Shown: positions 44,867 through 55,031, counted from the first letter of the stretch. The stretch: 61,639 bases of DNA from Bacteroidota bacterium (GCA_021824635.1 JAKAKD010000056.1:1-61639); one strand, 5' to 3'. Notes: generated by a model not told the origin, from the sequence alone. A program made the numbers and translations.

Positions 44867-45723
44867 AAAAATTATTTTTATTCCTTTTTGTCTTATGGTT
44901 CTCGTCAAATAATCTCGCGCAAACAATTTATATGCAGAAAGATGTTGATCTATGCAATTCAAAGTTTCAGTTAGCAGTTGATAAAAATCTCTCATCGCTT
45001 CCAATCAATCAAATAATTGTTGAAATCGGAAAAAGTTTTCTCGGGACTGATTATTCCGCAAGCTCACTTGAAAAAGGCGATGAAGAAAAACTTGTTGTTC
45101 ATCTAACTGGATTAGATTGTTATACATTTCTTGAATCGTCTCTGGTCTTTGCCCGGTGTATTAGAGAAGGTAAGACAAGTTTTGATGATTATAAGAATGA
45201 ACTTACAAACATTCGTTACAGAGGTGGAAAACTGGAAGAATATCCTTCTCGGCTTCACTACTTCTCCGATTGGATTTTTGATATGAACAAACGAAGAATA
45301 GGTAAAGATATTACTAAAGAAATTGGTGGCAAACCTTACGATAAGAAAATTAATTTCATGAGCACACATGTTGATGCTTATCACCAGTTAAAAAATAATT
45401 CCAAATATGTTGATGAGATAGCTAAGATTGAAAAAGATATTTCTTCAAGAAAATATTTTTACATTCCTCAAGATGAGATTTCGAAAGTAGAAGATAAAAT
45501 CCAAAGCGGGGATATTATAGGAATAACTACGAATGTAGAAGGACTTGATATAGCCCATACCGGAATTGCGATTAGAATGGAAGACGGAAGAATTCATTTA
45601 ATGCACGCACCGAATGTCGGTTACAAAGTTCAGATAACGGAAAAACCGCTCGCCGATTACATTAAAGGAAATAAAAAACAAACGGGAATAATGGTTTTAA
45701 GAGTTTCCGAAGTAAGTGAATAA
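44863..45723 (+). CDS. DUF1460 N-acetylmuramoyl-L-alanine amidase-like protein
   Basis: 286 residues with a signal peptide (MKKLFLFLFVLWFSSNNLAQ). The NlpC/P60-like fold of the DUF1460 family shows the catalytic Cys in TGLDCYTFLESS and the His in GLDIAHTGIAIRMEDG. HLMHAPNVGYKVQI near the end is also typical. Structures of family members suggest an amidase or endopeptidase acting on cell-wall fragments. It begins in an ATGA overlap with dnaB. Confidence 0.88.
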   Translation: MKKLFLFLFVLWFSSNNLAQTIYMQKDVDLCNSKFQLAVDKNLSSLPINQIIVEIGKSFLGTDYSASSLEKGDEEKLVVHLTGLDCYTFLESSLVFARCIREGKTSFDDYKNELTNIRYRGGKLEEYPSRLHYFSDWIFDMNKRRIGKDITKEIGGKPYDKKINFMSTHVDAYHQLKNNSKYVDEIAKIEKDISSRKYFYIPQDEISKVEDKIQSGDIIGITTNVEGLDIAHTGIAIRMEDGRIHLMHAPNVGYKVQITEKPLADYIKGNKKQTGIMVLRVSEVSE

Positions 45724-45731
45724 ATTACATG

Positions 45732-45791
45732 TTGTCATTCTGGCGAAGGCCAGAATCTAATTTAGATTCCGGACCAAGTCCGGAATGACAA
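45732..45791. repeat. Composite palindromic repeat with three nested hairpins
   Basis: The outer arms TTGTCATTC (45732-45740) and GAATGACAA (45783-45791) are inverted repeats. Inside lie CTGGC-GAAG-GCCAG, the palindrome GAATCTAATTTAGATTC and TCCGGAC-CAA-GTCCGGA. It lies between the convergent DUF1460 and nfo genes. The form is that of a dispersed intergenic repeat and may serve as a bidirectional transcription barrier. Confidence 0.7.
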
Positions 45792-45796
45792 GAACT

Positions 45797-46651
45797 TTAT
45801 TTTTTTACCAAGCTTAATAGCACTTCAATATTTTCCAAATCCTCTTTCTGATCTTTTCCTTTTGGAGTTTCTAAAATCTTAGGTACCTTCTCAAGTTTCT
45901 TGTCGTTCATAATATTTGTAAAACCGTCCAATCCTATGAATCCTTTGCCAATGTGATCATGCCGGTCAACTTTACTCCCTAAATCTTTTTTGCTGTCGTT
46001 CATATGAAGACACTTCAGCAAATCCAAACCGATAATCTCATCAAACTCTTTAATGACTTTTTTATATTCCTTTGCGTCTTTAATATTGTAACCGGCAGCC
46101 CAAATATGAGCAGTGTCAATACATACGCACATTCTTTCCTTTTCATCAACCATATCAATAATTTTTTTCAACTGCTCAAAGCGGTAACCAAGCGCATTGC
46201 CTTGTCCGGCAGTTGCTTCCAGCATACTCATTACTTTGTAGCCTTTTGTCTTCTCGTGTGCGATGTTAAGCGATTCGGAAATAATTTTTAATCCTTCTTC
46301 TTCACCTTGTCCGCCGTGAGAACCGGGATGAAAATTCAGATATGGAATAGCAAGCTGTTCGCAGCGGTTCAGTTCATCAAGAAAAGATTTACGTGATTTC
46401 TCCAAATTCTCCGGATCTTTAGCGCAAAGATTTATTAAGTATGAATCGTGAGAGACAACAACTTTTATATTAGAGTTACTTTGTTTTTCCTTAAATGCGA
46501 TGATCTCTTTTTCCGGAATATCTTTTTGAAACCAGCGGTTATTGTTTTTTGTGAAAAGTTGTATGGCTGTAAAACCGAGCGATTCTCCGCCGTCAATTGC
46601 CGAATCAACTCCGCCGCTGACAAATACATGAGCGCCCATTAAGTGTTTCAT
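45797..46651 (-). CDS. nfo: Endonuclease IV (AP endonuclease)
   Basis: 284 residues from ATG 46651, chosen because AAAGGA lies seven bases upstream and the family starts near MGAHVFVSGG; the frame is open five codons further. The TIM-barrel metal ligands are visible in HDSYLIN, NFHPGSHGGQ, LEATAGQGNALG, CIDTAHIWAAGY, HMNDSK, DRHDHIGKG and ETPKG. It cuts DNA 5' to abasic sites and is a trinuclear zinc enzyme. Confidence 0.94.
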   Translation of the reverse strand: MKHLMGAHVFVSGGVDSAIDGGESLGFTAIQLFTKNNNRWFQKDIPEKEIIAFKEKQSNSNIKVVVSHDSYLINLCAKDPENLEKSRKSFLDELNRCEQLAIPYLNFHPGSHGGQGEEEGLKIISESLNIAHEKTKGYKVMSMLEATAGQGNALGYRFEQLKKIIDMVDEKERMCVCIDTAHIWAAGYNIKDAKEYKKVIKEFDEIIGLDLLKCLHMNDSKKDLGSKVDRHDHIGKGFIGLDGFTNIMNDKKLEKVPKILETPKGKDQKEDLENIEVLLSLVKK

Positions 46652-46675
46652 TGCTAATCCTTTCATTTATTCATT

Positions 46676-46720
46676 TTCTTGATCGTAATCATGCTCTTGC
46701 TCTTTTTTTATGATCAAGAA
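46676..46720. repeat. Inverted repeat upstream of nfo
   Basis: TTCTTGATC (46676-46684) and GATCAAGAA (46712-46720) are perfect 9-bp inverted arms spaced by 27 bases, in the divergent nfo/SDR interval. It could be an operator or a weak hairpin. No protein is suggested by the sequence. Confidence 0.3.
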
Positions 46721-46786
46721 TTAATTTTGTTTTTGATTCAAAGATAATATTATTGCTATGAAGAATTTATGGAATGATGGAGAGAA

Positions 46787-47674
46787 ATGAAAATATTTAT
46801 TACCGGCGGAAGCGGTTTGTTAGGTCAATACCTTAATATTGAACTCAGTAAGAAATACGAAATATTAACACAATACCAATTCAACATTGGCAATTGTGCA
46901 AGTTATAATAACGTTCAATTATCTATAACAGATTTTCAGAAACTCGAAAAGATTTTTTCTTCATTTAATCCGGAAATTGTAATTCATACAGCCGCCGTTT
47001 CAAATCCGGAAAAAGCAGATAAACTTTCTGCCGATATTGTTTATGATATAAATGTGAATGCTACAACAAATCTTGCCGGACTTTGTTCGCAACACAATTC
47101 AAAACTTATTTATTTATCAACCGATTTGGTTTATGCCGGTTACCGTAGTTCATACTTGAAAGAAGATGCTAAATTGATCCCAATTTCTTTATATGCCGAA
47201 ACTAAATTAATGGGTGAGGTTAAAATCAAAGAAACATTTGATAACTATCTCATTCTGCGCGAAGCTCTTCTAATAGGATTTGGGTTAAACCATTCTAGGA
47301 ATAATTTTCATTTGATGTACGAGAACCTTGCCAACAAAAAACCGGTTAATCTGTTTGTTGATCAATTTCGCACTCCGCTTGAATTGCATGATTCTGCCCG
47401 GATAATAGGAAGTTTAATCGAAAAAAATATTCACGGAGAAATTATAAATCTTGGCGGGACAGAGAGATTTTCCAGATATGAATTGGGCGAAATTCTTTGC
47501 GAGGAAACGGGCTTCGATAAAAATCTGTTAGTCAAAAGAACAATGGAAGAAGCCGAACTCGCATACAAAGTTGCCGATGTATCGATGAGTACTGAAAAAC
47601 TTCAGTCTTACGGCATTAAATCGCAAACTTGTCGAGATTCAATAAAAAAAATCTTATCCGGAGTTAACATTTAA
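46787..47674 (+). CDS. RmlD-like SDR-family sugar-nucleotide oxidoreductase
   Basis: 295 residues. The NAD(P) motif ITGGSGLLGQYL is at residues 4-15. Y/K of the SDR active site lie in ISLYAETKLMGE (YxxxK), with STDLVYAG before it. The layout matches the RmlD (dTDP-4-dehydrorhamnose reductase) branch, but other Rml genes are absent. The stop codon overlaps the ribD start by one base. Its substrate cannot be determined; its position at the head of the riboflavin operon is odd. Confidence 0.75.
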   Translation: MKIFITGGSGLLGQYLNIELSKKYEILTQYQFNIGNCASYNNVQLSITDFQKLEKIFSSFNPEIVIHTAAVSNPEKADKLSADIVYDINVNATTNLAGLCSQHNSKLIYLSTDLVYAGYRSSYLKEDAKLIPISLYAETKLMGEVKIKETFDNYLILREALLIGFGLNHSRNNFHLMYENLANKKPVNLFVDQFRTPLELHDSARIIGSLIEKNIHGEIINLGGTERFSRYELGEILCEETGFDKNLLVKRTMEEAELAYKVADVSMSTEKLQSYGIKSQTCRDSIKKILSGVNI

Positions 47675-48756
47675 TGATAGACAGCAAAGATTATGAATAC
47701 ATCCAAAAGTGTTTTGAACTTGCCCGTAACGGAAGAGGTTTAGTTTCTCCAAACCCGCTTGTTGGAGCGGTAATTGTAAAAGACGGTGAAATTATTTCGG
47801 AAGGTTATCATAAAAAGTATGGCGGCAATCATGCAGAGGCAGAAGCAATTTTAACCACGGAACAAGATTTAACCGGCGCAACTTTGTATTGTAATTTGGA
47901 ACCGTGCTGTCATACTGATAAACAAACTCCGCCTTGCGTACCATTGATTATTAAAAGCGGCATTAAACGTGTTGTAATCAGCAATCTTGATCCAAATCCA
48001 TTGGTAAATGGAAAAGGCATATTACAGCTTTCTGCCGCCGGTATTGAAGTTACAACTGGAATATTAGCAGATTCTGGAGAGAAGCTGAACCGTTTTTTTT
48101 TCAAAGCAGTACGTAAAAAAATTCCGTACATCACAATTAAATTTGCCCAATCTAAAGATGGATTTATAAATTCCAACAAAGCGGAGAGAACAAAAATTAC
48201 TTCCGATAATTCGGATGTTTTTGTTCATCATCAGCGTTCAATCTTTGATGCAGTTTTAGTTGGTGCAAAAACAATTAACATTGATAATCCAGAGCTTACT
48301 GTAAGAAAAGTTGAAGGAAGAAATCCGATAAGGATTATTTTGGATGGAATGCTGAGTTCCAATATTAATTCGAATGTATTTAATGATGAATGGAAAAATC
48401 ATACATGGGTCTTCACTTCAAAGACGGCTAACGATGCGAAGAAGGAGATGTTGCGTCAAAGAGGTATCCGAATCATTGAAATGTTTTCAGATTCACACGG
48501 CAAACTCGATATTGATGTTGTTATGAGATTGCTTTACACTAAGAAGATTAGTTCTGTTTTTGTAGAAGGAGGATCTGATATTTTTTCTCAATTTATCCGG
48601 AAAGATTTGATTGATGAGCTAATTATTCTGGAAGCTCCTATATTTCTTGGTAAGGGGATTAAAGCTTTTAATGGAGAAATTCCAAAAAACCTCAAATTGG
48701 AATTGATTGAGGCACTTCCGCCGGATGAAAAAAAAGTATTTAAAAGAATTGATTAG
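47674..48756 (+). CDS. ribD: Bifunctional diaminohydroxyphosphoribosylaminopyrimidine deaminase/reductase
   Basis: 360 residues. The deaminase half (about 1-145) has the zinc ligands HAEAEAIL, NLEPCCHTDKQTPPC and NPLVGAVIV. The reductase half (about 148-360) has PYITIKFAQSKDGF and VFVEGGSDI. It performs the second and third steps of riboflavin synthesis. It is first of the tight ribD-ribE-ribBA-ribH set. Confidence 0.93.
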   Translation: MIDSKDYEYIQKCFELARNGRGLVSPNPLVGAVIVKDGEIISEGYHKKYGGNHAEAEAILTTEQDLTGATLYCNLEPCCHTDKQTPPCVPLIIKSGIKRVVISNLDPNPLVNGKGILQLSAAGIEVTTGILADSGEKLNRFFFKAVRKKIPYITIKFAQSKDGFINSNKAERTKITSDNSDVFVHHQRSIFDAVLVGAKTINIDNPELTVRKVEGRNPIRIILDGMLSSNINSNVFNDEWKNHTWVFTSKTANDAKKEMLRQRGIRIIEMFSDSHGKLDIDVVMRLLYTKKISSVFVEGGSDIFSQFIRKDLIDELIILEAPIFLGKGIKAFNGEIPKNLKLELIEALPPDEKKVFKRID

Positions 48757-48791
48757 TATGAAAAGACCGCACGAGTTGATATTTTTACGGC

Positions 48792-49433
48792 ATGTTTACA
48801 GGAATAATAGAAGAAACCGGAAAACTTATCTCTACCGAAAATATTACGGGTGGTAAACGTCTTAAAATTTCAGCTTCAAAAATTTTTCACGACTTGAAAA
48901 TTGATGACTCCGTTTGTGTCAACGGTGTATGTTTGACAGTTACGAAAATTGATAATAATATTTTCTGGTGCGATGCAGTTGGTGAAACACTTAATAAGAC
49001 AACTCTTGCGAATGTTAATCATATTAATGAACTGAATCTTGAACGAGCGTTACGTTTAATGGATCGCCTCGGCGGTCATTTAGTGCAAGGACATGTTAAT
49101 GGTTTAGGAATTATAACACGGTTAATAAAATTAGGAGAGAACTATTCTCTTGAGGTTGATATTCCTAATGAGATTGCTAAATATGTAGTTGATGAAGGAT
49201 CAATAACAATTGACGGAATAAGTTTAACAGTTGCAAAAATTATGGAGAGAAAAATTATAATCTCAATCATTCCCCACACATGGAATAACACAAATCTTAG
49301 ACAGAGAAAAATAGGCGACAGAGTAAACATAGAAACCGATATATTTGCAAAGTATGTAGAAAAAATTCTGCTAAGCTCGAAAGACGAGGGCAACAAATTC
49401 ACTGATAACTGGTTTAAGAATTTAGGGTATTAA
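48792..49433 (+). CDS. ribE: Riboflavin synthase alpha subunit
   Basis: 213 residues in two homologous halves, each with a lumazine-binding barrel ([13 protein letters not shown] and [15 protein letters not shown]). [15 protein letters not shown] and [15 protein letters not shown] are the duplicated motifs. It dismutates 6,7-dimethyl-8-ribityllumazine to riboflavin. One base separates it from ribBA. Confidence 0.93.
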   Translation: MFTGIIEETGKLISTENITGGKRLKISASKIFHDLKIDDSVCVNGVCLTVTKIDNNIFWCDAVGETLNKTTLANVNHINELNLERALRLMDRLGGHLVQGHVNGLGIITRLIKLGENYSLEVDIPNEIAKYVVDEGSITIDGISLTVAKIMERKIIISIIPHTWNNTNLRQRKIGDRVNIETDIFAKYVEKILLSSKDEGNKFTDNWFKNLGY

Positions 49434-49434
49434 G

Positions 49435-50667
49435 ATGACTGATGAATTAGTCTCAAGTATGAATACGATAGAAGAAGCAATTGCAGATTTCAAAAAAGGA
49501 AAGATGCTGGTTGTTGTTGACGACGCCGACCGCGAGAATGAGGGTGATTTATTAATGGCGGCTGAACTTGTTAAGCCGGAAGATGTAAATTTCATTACAC
49601 GCGAAGCACGCGGTATTTTATGTCTAGCAGTTACGGAACAACGCGCAAAAGAATTGAATTTGAAATTGATGGTTGAGGAAAATACTGCTCTCCACCAAAC
49701 GCCGTTCACCGTCTCGATAGATTATATTCACGATACAACTACCGGAATTTCTACACACGACCGGACGAAAACTATCTTAGCCGTTGTGAATGAAAAATCT
49801 AAAGCGAATGATTTTGCGCGTCCCGGTCACATCTTTCCTTTAATAGCAAAAGAAGGAGGAGTGTTAAACCGGGCGGGACATACAGAAGCTGCGGTTGACC
49901 TAGCCCGGCTATCAGGATTAAAACCGGCGGGAATTCTATGTGAAATTATGGATGCGGACGGTACAATGGCGCGCACTCCCAAACTTTTAGAATTTGCCGG
50001 GAAAAATAATCTCAAAATTATTACCATTGCGGATCTTATTGAATACCGGAGAAAAAAAGAAAAGCTTGTTAAATGCCGTGTTGTTGTTGATATGCCGTCA
50101 CGTTTTGGAGAATTCAAATTACATCTCTATGAAAGTCTTCTCGACCCAACTGATAATCCTATTGCCCTTGTGAAAGGAAATATTGAAGGGGGCGAACCTG
50201 TTCTAGTACGTGTTCATTCCGAATGCCTAACCGGCGATGTATTTGGATCAATGCGCTGCGATTGCGGCGATCAGCTTGCTACTTCTCTTATGATGATTGA
50301 AAAAGAAGGTAAAGGTGTTCTGCTTTATATGCGTCAGGAAGGAAGAGGCATTGGTTTGGTGAACAAACTTTTAGCTTACGGACTTCAGGAAGATGGTAAT
50401 GACACAGTTGAAGCAAATGAGATGCTTGGTTTCAAAGCTGATTTAAGAGATTACGGAATCGGTGCACAAATTCTTAAAGATCTTGGTCTGAAGAAGATTC
50501 GTTTGATGACTAACAATCCAAAAAAAATTATAGGGCTTAGAGGATACGATCTTGAAATTGTTGAGCGTGTACCCATTGAAATTGCGCCGAACGAAAAAAA
50601 TGAAAAGTATCTCAAGACAAAACATGAAAAGCTTGGTCACTTGTTGAGCTTTATTCCCCGCAAATAA
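49435..50667 (+). CDS. ribBA: Bifunctional DHBP synthase / GTP cyclohydrolase II
   Basis: 410 residues. RibB (about 8-205) has [24 protein letters not shown] and [11 protein letters not shown]. RibA (about 210-405) has the zinc cysteines in [31 protein letters not shown] and the LMTNNPKKI site. All expected catalytic residues are present. The product supplies both starting materials for lumazine. Confidence 0.94.
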   Translation: MTDELVSSMNTIEEAIADFKKGKMLVVVDDADRENEGDLLMAAELVKPEDVNFITREARGILCLAVTEQRAKELNLKLMVEENTALHQTPFTVSIDYIHDTTTGISTHDRTKTILAVVNEKSKANDFARPGHIFPLIAKEGGVLNRAGHTEAAVDLARLSGLKPAGILCEIMDADGTMARTPKLLEFAGKNNLKIITIADLIEYRRKKEKLVKCRVVVDMPSRFGEFKLHLYESLLDPTDNPIALVKGNIEGGEPVLVRVHSECLTGDVFGSMRCDCGDQLATSLMMIEKEGKGVLLYMRQEGRGIGLVNKLLAYGLQEDGNDTVEANEMLGFKADLRDYGIGAQILKDLGLKKIRLMTNNPKKIIGLRGYDLEIVERVPIEIAPNEKNEKYLKTKHEKLGHLLSFIPRK

Positions 50668-50690
50668 AATTATTAATTAACGGAGTATAT

Positions 50691-51155
50691 ATGGCAAGAA
50701 TGATTGAAGGTCAGTTAAATGCTGAAGGCAAAAAATTTGGCATTGTTGTTTCCAGATTCAATGAAATGATTTCTAAGAGTTTGCTTTCCGGTGCGTTTGA
50801 CTGTCTGGCGCGTCACGGAGCCAACGAAGACGAAATTGCTGTTGCATTCGTTCCCGGCTCATTCGAAATTCCAATGACTGCAAAGAAAATGGCTGAATCG
50901 AAAAAATATGATGCTGTCATTTGTCTTGGCGCGGTTATACGCGGCGCAACTCCGCATTTTGATTACGTTGCCGCAGAAGTATCAAAAGGAATTGCGAGCG
51001 TTTCGATGGAGAGCGGTGTACCTGTAATTTTCGGAATTATCACTTCCGATTCAATAGAACAAGCATTAGAACGTGCCGGAACTAAATCCGGTAACAAAGG
51101 TTGGGATGCTGCACTCAGCGCAATTGAAATGGCTGATTTGATTAAAAAACTTTGA
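50691..51155 (+). CDS. ribH: Lumazine synthase
   Basis: 154 residues. The signatures are [34 protein letters not shown], and [20 protein letters not shown] with the phosphate-site residues. [16 protein letters not shown] closes the protein. It condenses DHBP with the ribitylaminouracil and forms icosahedral or pentameric assemblies. It ends in front of the repeat at 51161. Confidence 0.94.
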   Translation: MARMIEGQLNAEGKKFGIVVSRFNEMISKSLLSGAFDCLARHGANEDEIAVAFVPGSFEIPMTAKKMAESKKYDAVICLGAVIRGATPHFDYVAAEVSKGIASVSMESGVPVIFGIITSDSIEQALERAGTKSGNKGWDAALSAIEMADLIKKL

Positions 51156-51160
51156 AAAGA

Positions 51161-51245
51161 ATAGAACGCGGATTTTTATGATGATTATGATTTCTTAAGA
51201 TAAATCATAACATATCATAAACGATCGTAACGATCTGCGTTCTAT
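51161..51245. repeat. Long inverted-repeat element between ribH and gatB
   Basis: The arms ATAGAACGCGGAT (51161-51173) and ATCTGCGTTCTAT (51233-51245) pair at 12 of 13 positions. Internal TTATGAT/ATCATAA and TTATGATTT/AAATCATAA arms extend the hairpin. The right arm covers the gatB stop codon. It has the form of a dispersed intergenic repeat and may terminate both convergent transcripts. Confidence 0.65.
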
Positions 51246-52690
51246 TGCTCTCTCTTACTCTCCAATTTACTTTTCAACAACTCATTAACAATTCCGGGAT
51301 TGGCTTTTCCTTTTGTCTCTTTCATAATCTGCCCGACAAAAAATCCCAGCACTTTATCTTTGCCGCTAAGAAATTCTTCTACTTGTTTTGGATTTGCAGA
51401 AAGAATTTTATCAATCGCTTTTTCAATCTCCGAAGTATTGGTAATCTGAATAAGATTTTTCTCTTTCACAATTTCATTCGGATCTTGATTGGTTTTAAGC
51501 ATTTCGGGAAAAATTTCTTTAGCAATCTTACCGCTTATAATATTTTCATTGATCATCTTAATCAACTTGCCAAGATTCTCGGCGGAAACGGGAAATTGAG
51601 CAACTGTAATTTTCCGGTCGTTAATAATTTTAAGAACGTCGGTCATCACCCAATTGCTTGCCGATTTATAATCATCCGTAACCATTAAAACTTTTTCATA
51701 ATAGTCTGCAAGATCGCGGGAAGAAGTAAGAATATCGGCATCATATCTTGGAAGTGAATATTGTTCAATAAAACGGTCTCTCCTTTTTTCCGGCAACTCC
51801 GGCATCATCTTGGAAATTTCCGCTTTCCATTTTTGATCAACAATAACGGGCATCAAATCGGGGTCAGGAAAATAACGGTAATCATGCGCTTCTTCTTTGC
51901 TGCGCATCGGTAAAACTTTATTCTGATCGGCATTCCATAAAAGAGTTTCTTGCACAATTCTTCCGCCCTCTTCTAAAATGTCAATCTGTCTTTCTATCTC
52001 GAATTCAATTGCCTTTTGAACATTCCGGAACGAGTTCATATTCTTGACTTCTGTCTTCGTTCCAAGTTTTGTCTCACCTTTTAAACGGATAGAAATATTA
52101 GCATCGCATCGAAGAGAACCTTCTTCCATATTACCGTCGCAAATTCCGAGATAAGTTACGATCTGTTTTAATTTAGTTAAGTATAGATATGCTTCTTCAG
52201 CAGAACGAATATCCGGGTCGCTTACAATTTCCATTAACGGTGTGCCGCACCGGTTAACATCAATCAATGTATCAAATCCTTGATCGTGAATTGATTTACC
52301 GGCGTCTTCTTCCATGTGGATTCGGGTTAATCCGATATTTCTTTTTGAACCATCTTTTAATTCGATTATGATTCTTCCGTGCTCGCAGATCGGCTCTTCA
52401 AATTGAGAAATTTGGTATCCTTTCGGAAGATCAGGATAGAAATAATTTTTACGCGCGAAAATCGAGCGTTCTTTTATTTCACAATCGGTCGCAAGTCCCA
52501 TTAGCACTGTAAACTCAATAACTTTTTTATTCATTACCGGCAAAACGCCCGGATGACCGAGACACACCGGACAGACATTTGTATTGGGAGGGGCGTCAAA
52601 TTTTGTTGAACATCCGCAGAAAATTTTCGTTTCGGTTAGTAATTGAGCATGAACTTCAAGACCGATAACCGCTTCGTATTTTTGATCCAT
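51242..52690 (-). CDS. gatB: Aspartyl/glutamyl-tRNA(Asn/Gln) amidotransferase subunit B
   Basis: 482 residues. The N-terminal core has EAVIGLEVHAQLLTETKIFC, the zinc cysteines CGC and CPVCLGHPG, and MEEDAGKSIHDQG. The C-terminal YqeY-like tail binds tRNA. Together with GatA and GatC (not in this window) it converts Glu-tRNA(Gln) to Gln-tRNA(Gln). It is convergent with ribH. Confidence 0.95.
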   Translation of the reverse strand: MDQKYEAVIGLEVHAQLLTETKIFCGCSTKFDAPPNTNVCPVCLGHPGVLPVMNKKVIEFTVLMGLATDCEIKERSIFARKNYFYPDLPKGYQISQFEEPICEHGRIIIELKDGSKRNIGLTRIHMEEDAGKSIHDQGFDTLIDVNRCGTPLMEIVSDPDIRSAEEAYLYLTKLKQIVTYLGICDGNMEEGSLRCDANISIRLKGETKLGTKTEVKNMNSFRNVQKAIEFEIERQIDILEEGGRIVQETLLWNADQNKVLPMRSKEEAHDYRYFPDPDLMPVIVDQKWKAEISKMMPELPEKRRDRFIEQYSLPRYDADILTSSRDLADYYEKVLMVTDDYKSASNWVMTDVLKIINDRKITVAQFPVSAENLGKLIKMINENIISGKIAKEIFPEMLKTNQDPNEIVKEKNLIQITNTSEIEKAIDKILSANPKQVEEFLSGKDKVLGFFVGQIMKETKGKANPGIVNELLKSKLESKREQ

Positions 52691-52814
52691 TTTGGTTTAG
52701 ATTAATTTTTCTCTGGCGAATATAATTATTTTCAAACTATCGGTTACTATTTTACTTTCTAAAAATTATTCTTCATATTGAAACAGAATAATTGAATCAC
52801 TTCTTGAGGGCATT

Positions 52815-53534
52815 ATGATTCTTGAGGTTTTGGTTTTTGCGGCTCACCCTGATGATGCTGAACTTTCTATGGGTGGAACAATTGCAAAGCTAACAAGCAC
52901 CGGATTAAAAGTTGGAATTATAGATCTAAGCAAAGGCGAGCTTGGAACACGCGGTTCGGCAGAAATAAGAATGAAAGAGGCGCAAAACGCAGGCGAAACT
53001 TTGAAGATTGCCCATAGAGAAAATTTAGGATTTAAAGACGGCTCGCTTAAGTTCAATGAAGAATACTTAAAAAAAATAATTTCCAAAATCCGTAAATTTC
53101 AGCCGAAGATAATTTTTGCGCCTTACTTTAATGATCGCCATCCCGATCATATCGGTACTTCACAGTTAGTAAAAGAAGCAATGTTCTTTTCGGGATTGCC
53201 AAAAATTAACACAGAAGAGAACGATCGGATTCAGCCCACATTTCGTCCTCAAAAACTTTTCTATTACATGCAGACTTACGAATTCAAGCCGACATTTATC
53301 GCGGATATCAGCGGCTTCTTCGAATCTAAAATGAATGCAATTCTTGCTTATGAAACGCAATTCCACAATCCCGAAAGCAACGAACCGGAAACATTTATTA
53401 GTCAACCTAACTTCTTAAAATTTATTGAGGCGCGGGCAAAATATTTTGGATTTAAGATTAAAAAAGATTACGGTGAAGCATTCTTTTGCGAAGAAGAGAT
53501 TGAATATGATATAATCGCTGCACTCAAGCATTGA
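52815..53534 (+). CDS. bshB1: Bacillithiol biosynthesis deacetylase BshB1
   Basis: 239 residues of the PIG-L fold. The zinc ligands and active site are visible in VFAAHPDDAELSMGG, LSKGELGTRGSAEIR and PYFNDRHPDHIGTSQL. The GELGTRG motif is typical of the BshB1 branch, which deacetylates GlcNAc-malate. BshA and BshC would be needed elsewhere; bacillithiol production is inferred. Confidence 0.9.
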   Translation: MILEVLVFAAHPDDAELSMGGTIAKLTSTGLKVGIIDLSKGELGTRGSAEIRMKEAQNAGETLKIAHRENLGFKDGSLKFNEEYLKKIISKIRKFQPKIIFAPYFNDRHPDHIGTSQLVKEAMFFSGLPKINTEENDRIQPTFRPQKLFYYMQTYEFKPTFIADISGFFESKMNAILAYETQFHNPESNEPETFISQPNFLKFIEARAKYFGFKIKKDYGEAFFCEEEIEYDIIAALKH

Positions 53535-53553
53535 ATAAAAAAAAGTAGATATA

Positions 53554-55028
53554 TTGAAATTAAATTCCTTTCATATCAAGAGTCTCGGTTTTTTTTTAGG
53601 AATCATCCTATTCTTATTTGTCTGGTTTTTTGTTGATTTCGGTTCGGAATTTCATAATGCAAAATTAGTTGCTGCTGTTGCCTCTCTGATGGCGACATGG
53701 TGGATTTTTGAATCGGTCCCCCTTGCCGTAACGTCGTTAGTCCCATTGATATTATTTCCTACTACTGGTGTACTTTCTTCTGCTTCCACTGCCGAGCAAT
53801 ACATGAATACTACCATCTTTCTTTTCATTGGTGGATTTGTAATTGCGGTGGCAATGGAGAAATGGAATCTTCACAAACGCATTGCGCTGAGTGTTATTTT
53901 TTTTTTGGAAGCAGTCCTTCAAAAATTATTTTTGGTTTTATGGCTGCCGCCGGGTTTATTTCAATGTGGATCTCAAATACTGCAACATGTTTGATGGTCT
54001 TGCCGATCGGTCTTTCAATTATTTATAAAGTTGAAAATGAATTCGGTAAAGAGAGCAGCGCAAATTTTTCAAAAGCTCTGATGATTGCCATAGCTTATTC
54101 AAGCACAATCGGCGGTATTGCAACACTTATAGGAACACCTCCGAATTTAATTTTCCTAAGAATGTACAAAATTAATTTTCCTAATAGTCCTTTGATGAAA
54201 TTTGGCGAGTGGATGGTTTTCGGCGTTCCGCTTGCCGTTGTAATGATGATCGTGGCCTGGATCGTTCTTACGAAAATTGTTTTCAAGTCCGATAAGAAAC
54301 TTGTACTGGATAGAAAAATAATACATGAAGAAAAGATAAAATTGGGAAAGATGACTTTTGAAGAAAAAGCTGTTATGGTTGTTTTTGCATTAACTTCATT
54401 TTTATGGATTTTCAGAAGCGATTTAGAATTGGGATCTTTGAAGATTCCGGGTTGGTCAAACTTATTTTCTTCGGCAGCTTTTATAGAAGACAGCACTGTT
54501 GCCGTTACAATGGCATTACTCCTTTTTCTTATTCCATGCGGTTCATTTGGAAATAAACATAAATTCCTTTTAGATCAGGAAGATCTTCCAAAAATTCCAT
54601 GGGATATTGTTCTCTTATTCGGCGGCGGCTTTGCACTTGCCGAAGGTTTTGTCCAGAGCGGTTTATCAAAATTAATCGGTCAAGAATTTTTGATGCTTAA
54701 GAACATTCCCCCGTTAGCATTAGTAGCTATAATTTGTACTATTGTAGTATTCTCAAGCGAACTAACATCAAACTCTGCGCAGACTACTATAATGCTTCCG
54801 CTCCTTGCTTCATTGTCTAAAGAGATCGGTATTAATCCTCTTATGATTATGGTACCCGCCACATTTTCTGTCTCATTAGCGTTTATGCTGCCTGTGGGTA
54901 CCCCGCCCAACGCTATTGTTTTCAGCAGTCAGAGACTTAAAGTGTGGGACATGGTTAAAGCAGGGTTTCTGTTAAATATTATTGGCATAATTGTCGTTAT
55001 TTTTTTTGCTAAAATTTTCTTTTTATAG
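53554..55028 (+). pseudogene. DASS/SLC13-family sodium:anion symporter with a frameshift in a T10 run
   Basis: Two overlapping frames encode one transporter. The 5' part (53554 onward, TTG start) ends out of frame at 53994 with a non-family tail. The 3' part continues the family sequence to 55028 (GSSPSKIIFGFMAAAGFISM, NTATCLMVLPIG, GGIATLIGTPPNLIF, LPVGTPPNAIVFSS). The switch lies in an uninterrupted run of ten T at 53897-53906. One more T would join RIALSV to IFFFGSSPSK with family-like spacing. It could be a sequencing error, a real pseudogene, or a phase-variable or slippage site. The substrate is probably a di- or tricarboxylate or sulfate. Confidence 0.85.
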
Positions 55029-55031
55029 AAT

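Noticed and set aside
46667..46790. FMN riboswitch ahead of the riboflavin genes
   Set aside because: I could not find the conserved RFN core in this interval or before ribD; only a 9-bp inverted repeat is seen.
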